Assembly (NCBI RefSeq): GCF_014641855.1
Contig: NZ_BMII01000001.1
Span: forward strand, 1-64,000
Length of the DNA: 64,000 bases
Direction of reading: 5' to 3'
Source: Shewanella inventionis
GTDB lineage: Bacteria > Pseudomonadota > Gammaproteobacteria > Enterobacterales > Shewanellaceae
The position numbers and the translations under genes are program-made. The notes below the pieces were generated by a model. It was given only the letters and a program-made list of their open reading frames with translations. It searched no databases and was not told the origin of the DNA. This document shows, one piece after another, positions 10,239 to 19,657 of the stretch. Every line of letters starts with the position of its first letter. Within the stretch, counting starts at the first letter, position 1.

Positions 10239-12161
10239 ATGACACTGTTCAGGCAGATCTATGCGTTACTTTTTGCACTTTTTTTACTAACAATTGCAAG
10301 TGTGGCCTACGTACAGTTTTCAGAAACCCAAGGTTTTTTAACGAAACAAATGGAGTCTGATCTTAATAATGCCAGTAATTCATTAGGTTTAATGCTAACC
10401 CCAGTGCTTGAAGCTGGAGATACAGCTGGCGCCGAAACCTTGGTCAATGTTATTTTTGAAGGGGGCTACTACCAACAAATCAAACTGACCTGGTTAGTGG
10501 ACGGTAAACAACAGGTTTGGAATAACGCGGTAAAAGTCAATAACGTGCCCCAATGGTTTATCGACCTTGGCCTATTTAAAAGCATCAACAAGCAAACAAC
10601 AATTACCTCTGGCTGGCTGCAAATTGCCACGTTAGAAATAACTGCCCACCCTGGGTTTGGTTACCAAGAGCTGTGGCGTATTATCAGTGACATAATCATT
10701 CTATTTTCAATTTTATTCTTAATCGCCATCGCATTTGCACGCGTCGGCTTAAGCTGGATTTTAAAACCGCTCAATACCCTTTCGGTTCATGCACAAAAAA
10801 TTGCCGAACGCCAATTTGGCCCAGATATGCAGCCACCGAAAACAAAAGAACTAAAAGAGCTCGTTAACGCATTTAATAGTATGTCTGCACAATTAAAGCA
10901 GGTATTCAATTCACTCGATGAAGAAGTATCAGCACTACGCAAAAAAAATCTGGTCGATCAAGTCTCTGGATTACCTAATAGGCAATATATGGTCAGTCGT
11001 ATTAACGGCTGGCTGAGCGAGCCAAACACTGGTGCACTTTTTTTAGTCAAAATGGATTGGCTAGAAGACATACACAGTAAATTTGGTTTTCAGGTAAGGG
11101 ATGAAACCATCCGTATCCTGTCAGAAAAATTACAATACCACCAAGACGAAATTGCACACTCAGTCATTGCGAGAATAGCCGCTTATGAGTTTGCATTTTT
11201 AGTAGAAGATAGCGAGCACGACCAATTAACTAAGTACTTACAAAGCCTTATTCGTACAATAAACAAAGAAATAACCAAAGCCGGCTGCAAACCTAATGAA
11301 CAATTTAATATTGGTGTTGCTGAGCGCTTAGGTCAAATGACAGTATCAGATATGATGGCACAAGCAGACAACGCGTTGCAGCAATCAATTAAAGAAGCCA
11401 AAGTATTCCACTGGTTTGAAAATAGTCAAAAGCAATTGTTTACACGTGAAGAGTGGCGCACCAACCTAGGGTATGCCATTCAACATAAAAAATTCCAGTT
11501 CCGCTGGCAACCAATCCAATTAAGCGCCAAAAACGAAGTATGTCAACGTGAACTATATTGCCAATTACAAATAGCAGACACAACACTTCATGCTGGCCAA
11601 TTCATGCCTTATATTGAGCTGCTGTCACTAGGCACCCTATTGGATAGATGCCTCATCGAAACCGTCAATGAGCACAGATTACTTGAGCGCAACTACGAAA
11701 GAGTCGCAATAAATTTAACCAATCAAAGTATTAGCGATAATGATTTTCATATGTGGCTTAAGCAATTTTTAAGGGCAAACAAATACCCTGAGCGGATTTG
11801 CTTCGAAATCCCAGAAGCCAGTGTATACAGTGATTTAGAGTCGTGTGAGAACTTATGTAAGGTTATTCGCGATTGCGGAGCACACTTTGGTATAGATCAC
11901 TTTGGACGTCAATTTGGTTCAATGGCTTACTTACAAAGCCTAAGACCACACTACGTCAAACTAGACCAATCGTTTGCTTACATTGATGAAAATCAACATA
12001 ATAGTGAGCTATGCCGAGCCCTAATTAACGTTGCCAAAGGCTTAGATATTCAAGTTATCGTGACTGGCATTCAAGACGATCAACAGCTCAGTCGCTTTAC
12101 CGAGCTTAGAGTCGATGCCTACCAAGGCTTTATCTCGCCGCCGGTCAATGTAAAGCTATAA
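10239..12161 (+). CDS. bpfD: LapD/BpfD-type c-di-GMP receptor, degenerate GGDEF and EAL
   Basis: 640 residues: N-terminal transmembrane helix (~5-25), a periplasmic LapD/MoxY-type domain (~26-145), a second helix (~147-170), HAMP (~175-225), then GGDEF and EAL domains. Both catalytic motifs are lost: AAYEF replaces GGDEF at residues 314-318, and RELY stands where EAL is expected near residue 438. This is the pattern of a receptor that binds c-di-GMP in its EAL domain and sequesters the LapG-type protease through its periplasmic output domain. It is the last gene of the adhesin export operon and is followed by a terminator. Confidence 0.92.
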   Translation: MTLFRQIYALLFALFLLTIASVAYVQFSETQGFLTKQMESDLNNASNSLGLMLTPVLEAGDTAGAETLVNVIFEGGYYQQIKLTWLVDGKQQVWNNAVKVNNVPQWFIDLGLFKSINKQTTITSGWLQIATLEITAHPGFGYQELWRIISDIIILFSILFLIAIAFARVGLSWILKPLNTLSVHAQKIAERQFGPDMQPPKTKELKELVNAFNSMSAQLKQVFNSLDEEVSALRKKNLVDQVSGLPNRQYMVSRINGWLSEPNTGALFLVKMDWLEDIHSKFGFQVRDETIRILSEKLQYHQDEIAHSVIARIAAYEFAFLVEDSEHDQLTKYLQSLIRTINKEITKAGCKPNEQFNIGVAERLGQMTVSDMMAQADNALQQSIKEAKVFHWFENSQKQLFTREEWRTNLGYAIQHKKFQFRWQPIQLSAKNEVCQRELYCQLQIADTTLHAGQFMPYIELLSLGTLLDRCLIETVNEHRLLERNYERVAINLTNQSISDNDFHMWLKQFLRANKYPERICFEIPEASVYSDLESCENLCKVIRDCGAHFGIDHFGRQFGSMAYLQSLRPHYVKLDQSFAYIDENQHNSELCRALINVAKGLDIQVIVTGIQDDQQLSRFTELRVDAYQGFISPPVNVKL

Positions 12162-12182
12162 CGACTTAGCGACATACCCAAT

Positions 12183-12210
12183 AAAAACCACTCTACGGAG
12201 TGGTTTTTTA
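12183..12210 (+). terminator. Rho-independent terminator after bpfD
   Basis: AAAAACCACTC pairs with GAGTGGTTTTT around a four-base TACG loop, followed by TTATT, 21 bases past the bpfD stop. Confidence 0.9.
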
Positions 12211-12326
12211 TTGGGGAACAATACTCTTATTGATGACTGATAAACATAGCAGAGTCATCAGACATACATATAAAGAAGCGTAACTCATATCAAAAATGAA
12301 AACAAAAAGTACCAAATAATGAAAAC

Positions 12327-12356
12327 AAAAAAGCCACTCATTTGAGTGGCTTTTTT
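12327..12356 (-). terminator. Bidirectional terminator closing the tRNA operon
   Basis: AAAAAAGCCACTCA / TGAGTGGCTTTTTT around a TT loop. On the minus strand it lies directly after the distal tRNA-Pro and carries a T-tract. It is symmetrical, so it would also stop plus-strand readthrough. Confidence 0.88.
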
Positions 12357-12363
12357 GTTAGAT

Positions 12364-12440
12364 TGGTCGGTGATAGAGGATTCGAACCTCTGACCCTCTG
12401 CTCCCAAAGCAGATGCGCTACCGGGCTGCGCTAATCACCG
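12364..12440 (-). tRNA. tRNA-Pro (UGG), copy 1
   Basis: A 77-nt cloverleaf with encoded CCA. The anticodon loop TTTGGGA gives anticodon TGG. It is identical to the neighbouring tRNA-Pro except for two swapped base pairs in the anticodon stem (12400-12401 and 12409-12410). It is the last gene of the operon. Confidence 0.96.
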
Positions 12441-12499
12441 AAATATACTTTAAACTGTGCAGTAAACCAATTAATCAAGTTAACCTGTTCACTTAAATG

Positions 12500-12576
12500 T
12501 GGTCGGTGATAGAGGATTCGAACCTCTGACCCTCTCGTCCCAAACGAGATGCGCTACCGGGCTGCGCTAATCACCG
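12500..12576 (-). tRNA. tRNA-Pro (UGG), copy 2
   Basis: A 77-nt cloverleaf with encoded CCA and anticodon loop TTTGGGA (TGG). It differs from the other Pro gene only at 12536-12537 and 12545-12546, where two stem pairs are reversed in orientation. The 59-base spacer between the two genes is not similar to the flanks. Confidence 0.96.
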
Positions 12577-12597
12577 AAAATAAAAATTTTGATTGAA

Positions 12598-12674
12598 TGG
12601 GGTGACTGATGGGGCTCGAACCCACGACAACCGGAATCACAATCCGGGACTCTACCAACTGAGCTACAATCACC
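12598..12674 (-). tRNA. tRNA-His (GUG)
   Basis: A 77-nt cloverleaf with the extra 5' G typical of tRNA-His (G-1 opposite C73), anticodon GTG in the loop ATTGTGA, and encoded CCA. Confidence 0.96.
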
Positions 12675-12723
12675 ACTGACTTTCAATCTACTAACCAATA
12701 CAACATAACCACTGCTTACGGAA

Positions 12724-12800
12724 TGGTGCGCCCAGAAGGATTCGAACCTTCGGCCTTACCCTCCGGAGGGGTACGCTCTATCCAGCTGAGCTATGGGCGC
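12724..12800 (-). tRNA. tRNA-Arg (CCG)
   Basis: A 77-nt cloverleaf with anticodon CCG in loop CTCCGGA and encoded CCA. It is the first gene of the minus-strand operon Arg-His-Pro-Pro. From memory, E. coli argX-hisR-leuT-proM has the same order with a Leu gene where the first Pro copy lies here. Confidence 0.96.
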
Positions 12801-12821
12801 TCGCCTTGGTTAGCGACGCAT

Positions 12822-12850
12822 ATAGTAGGGATAAATTACCCTCACGTCTA
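12822..12850 (-). promoter_or_regulatory. Sigma-70 promoter of the tRNA operon
   Basis: On the minus strand TAGACG is followed by a 17-base spacer and TACTAT. The discriminator ATGCGTCGC is GC-rich, the usual sign of stringent control. The start point would fall about 15 bases before tRNA-Arg. Confidence 0.65.
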
Positions 12851-13042
12851 GCACTGATTTACTTTTTTTAACTGACTGATTAACTTTTGACTCATTTTAG
12901 AAAGTAAAATGTGCAATCAGGATAGTTATTAACTTTATACTTACAATAAATTCGCTTGGATCACATTTATATTTATGGTAATTATAATGATTGTTCAAAA
13001 ATATTTGTGCACATTATTAATAGGATAACGCCAGCTCGGGAT

Positions 13043-15667
13043 ATGGATACCAATTTAAGTCACCCAACAACATCTCCACGAGTAGAGCACCTACAAAAAA
13101 GGATTGCTCGGTTAAAGCGTTTGGCTAAAAAATATAAACGTTCCGAGATCATTCAAAATGCGCTGTTGGGCATATCTAATATTGCCACCCAGGTAACCTC
13201 ATTAGATGATTTTTATCAACGAGTACATTTACACCTGCAACAACTTATACCCGCTGAAAATTTCTTTATTGCATCACGCAATCTTAAAACGGGATTAACC
13301 AGCTTACCTTTTTTTGCAGACCAACAAGATTCTCACCCAACAGAGTTATACCCAGATCAAGAAATTTCATCTTTATTAAATAGTGGTTTAACCGGATACG
13401 TTCTGAGAAAAGGTGAACCGTTATTATGTGACGATAAAAAATTTAATGAGCTCATCGCCAGTGGCGACATTAAAAGTTTAGGCTCACCCAGCCATCAATG
13501 GCTTGGAGTGCCAATTAAAAACCAAGATGTAGTCAGTGGTGTATTAGTGGTTCAAAGCTATAACGAAGCCAACACCTATGGCGAGCTTGAACTCGAGTTA
13601 ATGGGCTTTATTTGTCACCATATTTCTGGGGTTATGGAGCGACTTGAGCATCATGAGCAACTAGAACAAGCTATCACAGAGCGCACAAAAGAACTTAGCC
13701 AAGCTTATGATAAAGTTAAAATTGAAGTTCAAGAACGTGTTAAAGCCGAAAAACTACAAAAAGCGTTATTCGAAATTGCCGATTTATCTGCTTCAAATGT
13801 ATTACAACAAGATTTCTACAAGCGCATTCACGCAATTCTCAGTCAGTTAATTCCAGCGCAAAATTGTTTTATTTCATTAATAGACGACCACAACATGTTG
13901 TCTTTCCCATTTTATGTATCTCAAATGGCGGCAGAATATCCAGCATCGCGACCAATGCAAGATGGCTTAACCGAATATATATTACGCCATAAGCTACCAC
14001 GGTTATTATCAGCAAATGACATTGCCCAAATGGTGGTTAATGGTGATATATATTCAAAATCACCAGAGTTAAACAAAACTCAACGTATGTATCAATGGAT
14101 AGGTATTCCGCTGCTGATTAATGGCGACATTGCCGGGGCATTAACTATTTACAGCCTTAATGATGAGCACATTTATCAACTAAAAGATTTAGAGCTGCTC
14201 ACTTTTGTATCGCAGCATATTGCCAACGCGATTGAACGTAAACAAGCGGTTGAGACACTCAAAAACAGCCACGAATTATTAGAAGACAAAGTCATTGAAC
14301 GGACTCGTGCGCTCGCTGAACTGAACAACAGCTTGCAACAAGAAATACAACAACGTCGAAAAATTGAAGATCAACTGGTTCATGACGCACAACACGATGG
14401 CCTAACCGGATTGCCTAATCGTAGCTACTTAATGGAACGATTATCACAAGCATTAAAGCATCTTCGCCGCCATGGATTAGACCAATTTGCTTTATTATTT
14501 ATCGATTTAGATCGCTTTAAACTCATAAACGACTCATTTGGTCATTTAGAAGGAGACCGTTTCTTAATAGAAACTGCTCAGCGGCTAAAATCATGTGTGC
14601 GCGACAATGACACACTGGCTAGAATGGGCGGCGATGAATTTGTTATTTTGCTTGACTCTATAAGTTCCACTCAAGATGCTGTCGACGTCAGCGAGCGCAT
14701 ATTACAAGCCATATCTAAACCCTACCAACTCGCTAAACAAGAGTTTATTTCAGGTGCCAGCATCGGTATTGCTTTTAGTGGCCGCAATAAGCTAGTGACG
14801 AGTGAGTCAATACTGCGTGACGCAGACGCAGCGATGTATCAGGCAAAAGCTAACGGCAAAGGTTGCTATGTTATTTTTGATGATCACCTCAGTGCTCAAT
14901 CAAAACAACAACATGAACTTGAAGTCGACTTTAAACAGGCCCTTGAACAACAACAATTTGATATTGATTATGTAGAAGTAGTTGATTTTACTACAGGCGA
15001 AATCATTGCAATTGAACCCAACATTGAATGGCGACATCCGTTACACGGTAAAATAGAACACGCTAAAATGAAGCGCTTAGCGGAGCAATATCAACTTACT
15101 CTCAATTTAGATGGGTATATATTTTCTCACCTAAGCCAGAAATATCATTTACTTAAACAGCAATATCACCAAGATGTTATTTTGCACTTATCCATTAGCA
15201 GCCAACACATTAAAAATAAGTTTGTGCTACGCAATTTAAAAAACTCGATCAAAGCCAGCAATATTGAACCTAATAAGTTAATGTTGTTTTTTAATGAAAA
15301 AGCCCTGGTACAAGACACTGAAAACCACATCAATGGTTTCGATATTATCACCCAGTTAGGCGTTCACATCGGCATTGATGGTTATGGAAAGGGGTACAGC
15401 TCATTAAGTTGTCTCAGCTTTTTACCCATCACGGCACTAAAACTCGATACTGATATCAGTAAACACTTACTCAATGATAAACAGCTGCAACTGGTTAAAG
15501 CCTATCAACTGACGGCACAAACCCTTAATTTTGAAATATACGCCACAACAGTAGACACCCAACAACAGGTAAGACAATTTATCGATCTCGGATACACTCT
15601 TGGCCAGGGGCGTGCTATCAGCAAGTTATTTAACGAAAAAAAAAAGCCAACTAAATCCTGCGCCTAA
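13043..15667 (+). CDS. GAF-GAF-GGDEF protein with degenerate EAL domain
   Basis: 874 residues from the ATG at 13043. An upstream in-frame TTG at 12956 would add 29 unlikely residues. Two GAF sensor domains (~35-195 and ~240-410) are joined by helical linkers with the repeated ERT(K/R)xL pattern. A GGDEF domain follows with intact GGDEF at residues 529-533, then an EAL-like domain in which EPN (658-660) replaces EAL and the usual metal ligands are poorly kept. It is probably a soluble diguanylate cyclase with an EAL domain used for binding or regulation. Substrates of the GAF domains are not evident. It converges on rep with 15 bases between stop codons. Confidence 0.85.
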   Translation: MDTNLSHPTTSPRVEHLQKRIARLKRLAKKYKRSEIIQNALLGISNIATQVTSLDDFYQRVHLHLQQLIPAENFFIASRNLKTGLTSLPFFADQQDSHPTELYPDQEISSLLNSGLTGYVLRKGEPLLCDDKKFNELIASGDIKSLGSPSHQWLGVPIKNQDVVSGVLVVQSYNEANTYGELELELMGFICHHISGVMERLEHHEQLEQAITERTKELSQAYDKVKIEVQERVKAEKLQKALFEIADLSASNVLQQDFYKRIHAILSQLIPAQNCFISLIDDHNMLSFPFYVSQMAAEYPASRPMQDGLTEYILRHKLPRLLSANDIAQMVVNGDIYSKSPELNKTQRMYQWIGIPLLINGDIAGALTIYSLNDEHIYQLKDLELLTFVSQHIANAIERKQAVETLKNSHELLEDKVIERTRALAELNNSLQQEIQQRRKIEDQLVHDAQHDGLTGLPNRSYLMERLSQALKHLRRHGLDQFALLFIDLDRFKLINDSFGHLEGDRFLIETAQRLKSCVRDNDTLARMGGDEFVILLDSISSTQDAVDVSERILQAISKPYQLAKQEFISGASIGIAFSGRNKLVTSESILRDADAAMYQAKANGKGCYVIFDDHLSAQSKQQHELEVDFKQALEQQQFDIDYVEVVDFTTGEIIAIEPNIEWRHPLHGKIEHAKMKRLAEQYQLTLNLDGYIFSHLSQKYHLLKQQYHQDVILHLSISSQHIKNKFVLRNLKNSIKASNIEPNKLMLFFNEKALVQDTENHINGFDIITQLGVHIGIDGYGKGYSSLSCLSFLPITALKLDTDISKHLLNDKQLQLVKAYQLTAQTLNFEIYATTVDTQQQVRQFIDLGYTLGQGRAISKLFNEKKKPTKSCA

Positions 15668-15682
15668 ATAATAATATTAGGC

Positions 15683-17695
15683 CTACTTTTTAAACATATC
15701 ACGCAAGTTAGCAATATGACTTCTACCCGTTTCAACACGTTGCTGCTCAGTTTGTATCGGTTTTCGGTTTTCCCAAATTAAATCATCTTGGGGTAACTCA
15801 AGTAAAAAACGGCTTGGCTCGCAGCGCATAGTTTCACCAAATTGGCGACGTTCACGGCAAATCACAAACCACAACTCACGCTGTGCGCGGGTAATGCCAA
15901 CATAAGCTAAACGCCTCTCTTCATCGACATTATCTTCATCAATACTCGATTGATGCGGCAAAATACGTTCTTCTACGCCAACCATAAACACAAACGGAAA
16001 CTCCAGCCCTTTAGAAGCATGCAAGGTCATTAACTGTACCTGATCGCCGCCCTCATCTTCGCTATTGCGCTCCATCATGTCACGCAGGGTTAAACGCGTC
16101 ACCACTTCAGGCAATGTCATGGCTTCGTCAAGTTCATCGCCTTCAAGCATTTCAGTCACCCAGCGATACAGCTCAGAGATATTCTTCATGCGCATTTCAG
16201 CGGCTTTTGCACTGGTACTGGTTTCGTATAAATAGTCTTCGTAATTAATTTTACGAATAAGCTGCTTAATGGCTTCTACTGGCTCCCCTCGCGTGGCAAG
16301 CTCGCCCGTATCGACAATAAACTGCCCAAATTGATAAAGCGAATTCACCGCAGCAGGTGCTAAATGATGATTCAGCTCGACATCAAAAATAGCCTCAAAC
16401 AATGAAATATGCTTTTGATTGGCAAAATTGCCTAATCGCTCCAAAGTGGCAGGGCCAATACCACGTTTAGGTAAATTAACCACACGTAAAAATGCGTTAT
16501 CGTCATCTGGATTCACCACCAAACGCAGATAAGCCATAATGTCTTTGATTTCTGCGCGCGCAAAAAATGATGTTCCACCACTTAACTTATAGGGTATACG
16601 GTTCGTCATTAGGGCGCGTTCTAATAAGCGCGACTGATGATTCCCCCGATACAAAATGGCGTAGTCGCCAAATTGAGTCCGGCCAACAAACTTGTGACGA
16701 ATAATTTCAGCCACCACCCTTTCAGCCTCTTGCTCTTCGTTAGCAGCAATTAATACTCTAAGCGGCTCACCATAAGCGAGTTCACTAAATAATGCCTTGT
16801 CGTAAACATGAGGGTTGTTAGCAATTAAAATGTTTGCCGCGCGCAAAATACGTTGGCTAGAACGGTAATTCTGCTCAAGCTTAATCAGTTTTAATTTAGG
16901 AAAGTCTTTACCTAATAACACTAAGTTTTGTGGCTTAGCACCACGCCAGGAATAAATTGACTGATCGTCATCACCCACCACGGTAAATCTGGCACGCTCT
17001 CCAACTATCAATTTCACTAATTCATACTGGCTGGTGTTGGTATCTTGATATTCGTCCACCAGCAAATATTGAATGCGTGTTTGCCAACGGGTGCGCACTT
17101 CTTCGTTCATTCGCAGCAATAAGGTTGGGATTAAAATCAGGTCATCAAAATCAAGCGCGTTGTAGGCTTTCATGTGCTGCGCATAACGCTGGTACAACAT
17201 GGCAAACAATTGCCCCTGCTCATCTTTTGCCAAGCTGCGCGCCTGCTGCGGTATAACCAGGCCACCTTTCCAATTTGAAATCGCCGAGGCCAGCGCTTTA
17301 ATAAGGTCTTTGTCTTCGTCTAACTCATCTTGAGTCAGCTCTTTTAATAACGCAAAGGTGTCTTGGTCATCAAATAATGAAAAACCTGCTTTAAGGCCAA
17401 GCACTTTATGCTCACGCTTAATAATTTCTAACCCTAGAGTATGGAAAGTCGAAATCCACAACCCTCGCGCTTCTTTACGCCCCATAGACTGCGCCACACG
17501 CTCTTTCATTTCACGCGCAGCTTTATTGGTAAAGGTTACTGCGGCAATGTTACGCGCTTTATAGCCACATTTTTCGACCAGGTAAGCAATTTTATTAATG
17601 ATTACACGTGTTTTACCGCTGCCTGCGCCCGCAAGCACTAAGCAGGGACCCGAGACATAATGTACGGCTTCATTTTGCCCTGGATTGAGTTTCAT
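15683..17695 (-). CDS. rep: ATP-dependent DNA helicase Rep
   Basis: 670 residues from the ATG at 17695, whose [11 protein letters not shown] start matches Rep. It shows the UvrD/Rep superfamily 1 motifs: Walker [10 protein letters not shown] near residue 25, [22 protein letters not shown], and the late motifs [10 protein letters not shown] and [11 protein letters not shown]. It is a 3'-to-5' helicase that helps replication forks through protein-bound DNA. Rep rather than UvrD is favoured by length and by the N-terminal sequence. In E. coli rep is also close to the ilv genes. Confidence 0.95.
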   Translation of the reverse strand: MKLNPGQNEAVHYVSGPCLVLAGAGSGKTRVIINKIAYLVEKCGYKARNIAAVTFTNKAAREMKERVAQSMGRKEARGLWISTFHTLGLEIIKREHKVLGLKAGFSLFDDQDTFALLKELTQDELDEDKDLIKALASAISNWKGGLVIPQQARSLAKDEQGQLFAMLYQRYAQHMKAYNALDFDDLILIPTLLLRMNEEVRTRWQTRIQYLLVDEYQDTNTSQYELVKLIVGERARFTVVGDDDQSIYSWRGAKPQNLVLLGKDFPKLKLIKLEQNYRSSQRILRAANILIANNPHVYDKALFSELAYGEPLRVLIAANEEQEAERVVAEIIRHKFVGRTQFGDYAILYRGNHQSRLLERALMTNRIPYKLSGGTSFFARAEIKDIMAYLRLVVNPDDDNAFLRVVNLPKRGIGPATLERLGNFANQKHISLFEAIFDVELNHHLAPAAVNSLYQFGQFIVDTGELATRGEPVEAIKQLIRKINYEDYLYETSTSAKAAEMRMKNISELYRWVTEMLEGDELDEAMTLPEVVTRLTLRDMMERNSEDEGGDQVQLMTLHASKGLEFPFVFMVGVEERILPHQSSIDEDNVDEERRLAYVGITRAQRELWFVICRERRQFGETMRCEPSRFLLELPQDDLIWENRKPIQTEQQRVETGRSHIANLRDMFKK

Positions 17696-17835
17696 TAATA
17701 TCGACACCTTACTAAATCTAAACGAAGGCGGATCATAGCAGAATCGCTAATACACAGTTAAGAAAATCACACTTTGGTTTTGGAAAAACGTTCACCTCGG
17801 TTACAATTACCTTAATATATCAGTAGGGGATCATA

Positions 17836-18084
17836 ATGATTAATCCAAAGAAAATAGAAGAGCTCGCAAAACAACTCAGCGACAATTTACCAAGCGGTGT
17901 AAAGCAATTTGCAGGTGAGTTTGAAGAGCGTAGCCGGCAGGTATTACAAAACCAACTGATGAAACTTGACGTGGTATCGCGCGAAGAATTTGAAGTACAG
18001 CAACATGTGTTGCTTAAAACCCGTGAAAAGCTCGAAGCATTACAAGCGCAAGTTAACGAAATTGAAAAAAAGCTCGCTGAATAA
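17836..18084 (+). CDS. ubiK: Ubiquinone biosynthesis accessory factor UbiK (YqiC)
   Basis: 82 residues. It starts MINPKKIEELAKQL and carries the conserved LDVVSREEFEVQ segment followed by a C-terminal coiled coil (~55-82), the layout of UbiK/BMFP proteins. In enterobacteria it assists the Ubi metabolon through UbiJ. The gene stands alone, divergent from rep, with AGGGG just before the ATG and its own terminator. Confidence 0.93.
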   Translation: MINPKKIEELAKQLSDNLPSGVKQFAGEFEERSRQVLQNQLMKLDVVSREEFEVQQHVLLKTREKLEALQAQVNEIEKKLAE

Positions 18085-18110
18085 TCATGTCCAACAAACC
18101 ATTATTCAAC

Positions 18111-18138
18111 AAAAATGACGCTCAGTAGCGTCATTTTT
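18111..18138 (+). terminator. Bidirectional terminator after ubiK
   Basis: AAAAATGACGCT / AGCGTCATTTTT with a CAGT loop. It also serves the convergent aminotransferase gene ending at 18166. Confidence 0.9.
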
Positions 18139-18165
18139 TATGAACATAACCCAGAAACAACAAGC

Positions 18166-19302
18166 TTAACTGAGAGACTCTTGTAAAGCCCGTAAGCACA
18201 AGGCCACATTTTCACGGCGAGCACCAAAACCCATTAAGCCAATACGCCATGCTTTACCCGCTAATGCTCCTAAGCCTGCACCTATCTCAAGGTTGTACTC
18301 TTCTAACAGATGTTTACGCACAGCGGCATCATCAACACCTTCTGGAATATACACAGCGTTTAATTGTGGCAATCTCGACGCTTCATCTACTACAAATTTA
18401 AGCCCTAACTGGGTTAAACCATCACGCAATAACAGGTGCATCTTACGGTGTCTTGCCCAGGCGTGTTCTAAACCTTCATTAGCCAGTAAACGCAATGACT
18501 CGTGCAGTGCATAAAGCGCATTGACAGGTGCGGTGTGGTGGTAACTGCGTTTAGCACCGCTGTTATTACCCCAATACCCCATCACCAGTGTTTGGTCCAA
18601 AAACCAGCTTTGCACAGGCGTAGTGCGCGCTTTTAGCTTAGCAACAGCTTTAGGCGAGAAAGACACTGGCGATAACCCTGGCACGCATGAAAGGCATTTT
18701 TGGCTGCCAGAATAAATCGCATCAATGCCCCACTCATCTACCAGTAGCTCAACACCACCAAGAGATGTAACCGCATCAACAATACTGATACAGTCGTGTA
18801 ATTGCGCTAACGTGCATAAGGTTTTGGCATCAGATAAGGCACCAGTAGAGGTTTCTGCATGCACAAAGGCTAAAAACTTGGCATCGGGGTTTGCCACAAG
18901 CGCGGCTTCAACTTTATCAGGGCACACGGGTTCGCCCCACTCATTGTCGACAACAACGGCAACACCACCAACACGCTCAACATTTTGGCGCATGCGCTCA
19001 CCAAATACACCGTTGCGGCACACGATAACCTTTTCGCCTGGCTCAACCAAATTAACAAAACAGGTTTCCATACCGGCACTACCAGGAGCCGATACCGCTA
19101 AGGTCATTTCGTTTTTAGTTTGAAAGGCATACTGGATCAGGCTTTTTAGCTCATCCATCATGCCGACAAATAGCGGGTCTAAATGACCAATGGTAGGACG
19201 CGACTGCGCTGCAAGTACTTCTGGATATACATCAGATGGGCCAGGACCCATTAAGGTACGGCGCGGCGGCATAAAGGCTGGAATAGTTGGCACGGGTAAC
19301 AT
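18166..19302 (-). CDS. Class V aminotransferase (alanine/serine-glyoxylate aminotransferase family)
   Basis: 378 residues from the ATG at 19302, with AAGGAG seven bases upstream. Fold type I PLP motifs are visible: GPGPSDVYPEVL at the N-terminus, SAPGSAGMETC in the cofactor-binding region, DAVTSLGGVE, and the PLP lysine in SGSQKCLSCVPGLS. The family transfers amino groups between alanine or serine and glyoxylate. The exact substrate cannot be read from sequence. It lies downstream of ilvA on the same strand but 338 bases away, so it is probably a separate transcript. Confidence 0.87.
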   Translation of the reverse strand: MLPVPTIPAFMPPRRTLMGPGPSDVYPEVLAAQSRPTIGHLDPLFVGMMDELKSLIQYAFQTKNEMTLAVSAPGSAGMETCFVNLVEPGEKVIVCRNGVFGERMRQNVERVGGVAVVVDNEWGEPVCPDKVEAALVANPDAKFLAFVHAETSTGALSDAKTLCTLAQLHDCISIVDAVTSLGGVELLVDEWGIDAIYSGSQKCLSCVPGLSPVSFSPKAVAKLKARTTPVQSWFLDQTLVMGYWGNNSGAKRSYHHTAPVNALYALHESLRLLANEGLEHAWARHRKMHLLLRDGLTQLGLKFVVDEASRLPQLNAVYIPEGVDDAAVRKHLLEEYNLEIGAGLGALAGKAWRIGLMGFGARRENVALCLRALQESLS

Positions 19303-19476
19303 CAATGTCTCCTTAAAATGAGGTCGTATACGCCTGCATATAACTACAAGCGCATGGAAAAATTTACCCTACATATAAGCAATCCATCACAATGACATAA
19401 CCCAATAACGGCATTACACTTTGATGGTATTGGTATTAACCTACGAATATATTTTCGTTTTAGGCGCACTGACAAT

Positions 19477-19510
19477 ATCACACTGAGATGTTAAATCATC
19501 TCAATGTGAT
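19477..19510. other. 14-bp inverted repeat between ilvA and the aminotransferase
   Basis: ATCACACTGAGATG and CATCTCAATGTGAT form a stem with one G-T pair and a six-base loop (TTAAAT). It has no T-tract on either strand, so it is not a standard terminator. The outer ATCACA/TGTGAT halves resemble operator half-sites. The remaining ~300 bases of this gap hold only the 17-bp repeats listed next. Confidence 0.5.
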
Positions 19511-19606
19511 AATAATTTATTCACCATCAGCCCAGTGCATAGCTGATTTCATTCAACTTTTAACCACTAAACAGTTACCTTTAGCAGTGTTGAATGCTTA
19601 ATGTAT

Positions 19607-19657
19607 TTAGCTCTTTGCTCTATTTAGCTCTTAGCACTATTTAACTCTTAGCACTAT
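19607..19657 (-). repeat. Three 17-bp tandem repeats across the ilvA stop codon
   Basis: On the minus strand ATAGTGCTAAGAGTTAA (19657-19641), ATAGTGCTAAGAGCTAA and ATAGAGCAAAGAGCTAA follow without a gap. The first unit supplies the last IlvA codons and its TAA stop. Each unit carries TAA, so copy-number change would alter the 3' UTR more than the protein. Confidence 0.85.
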
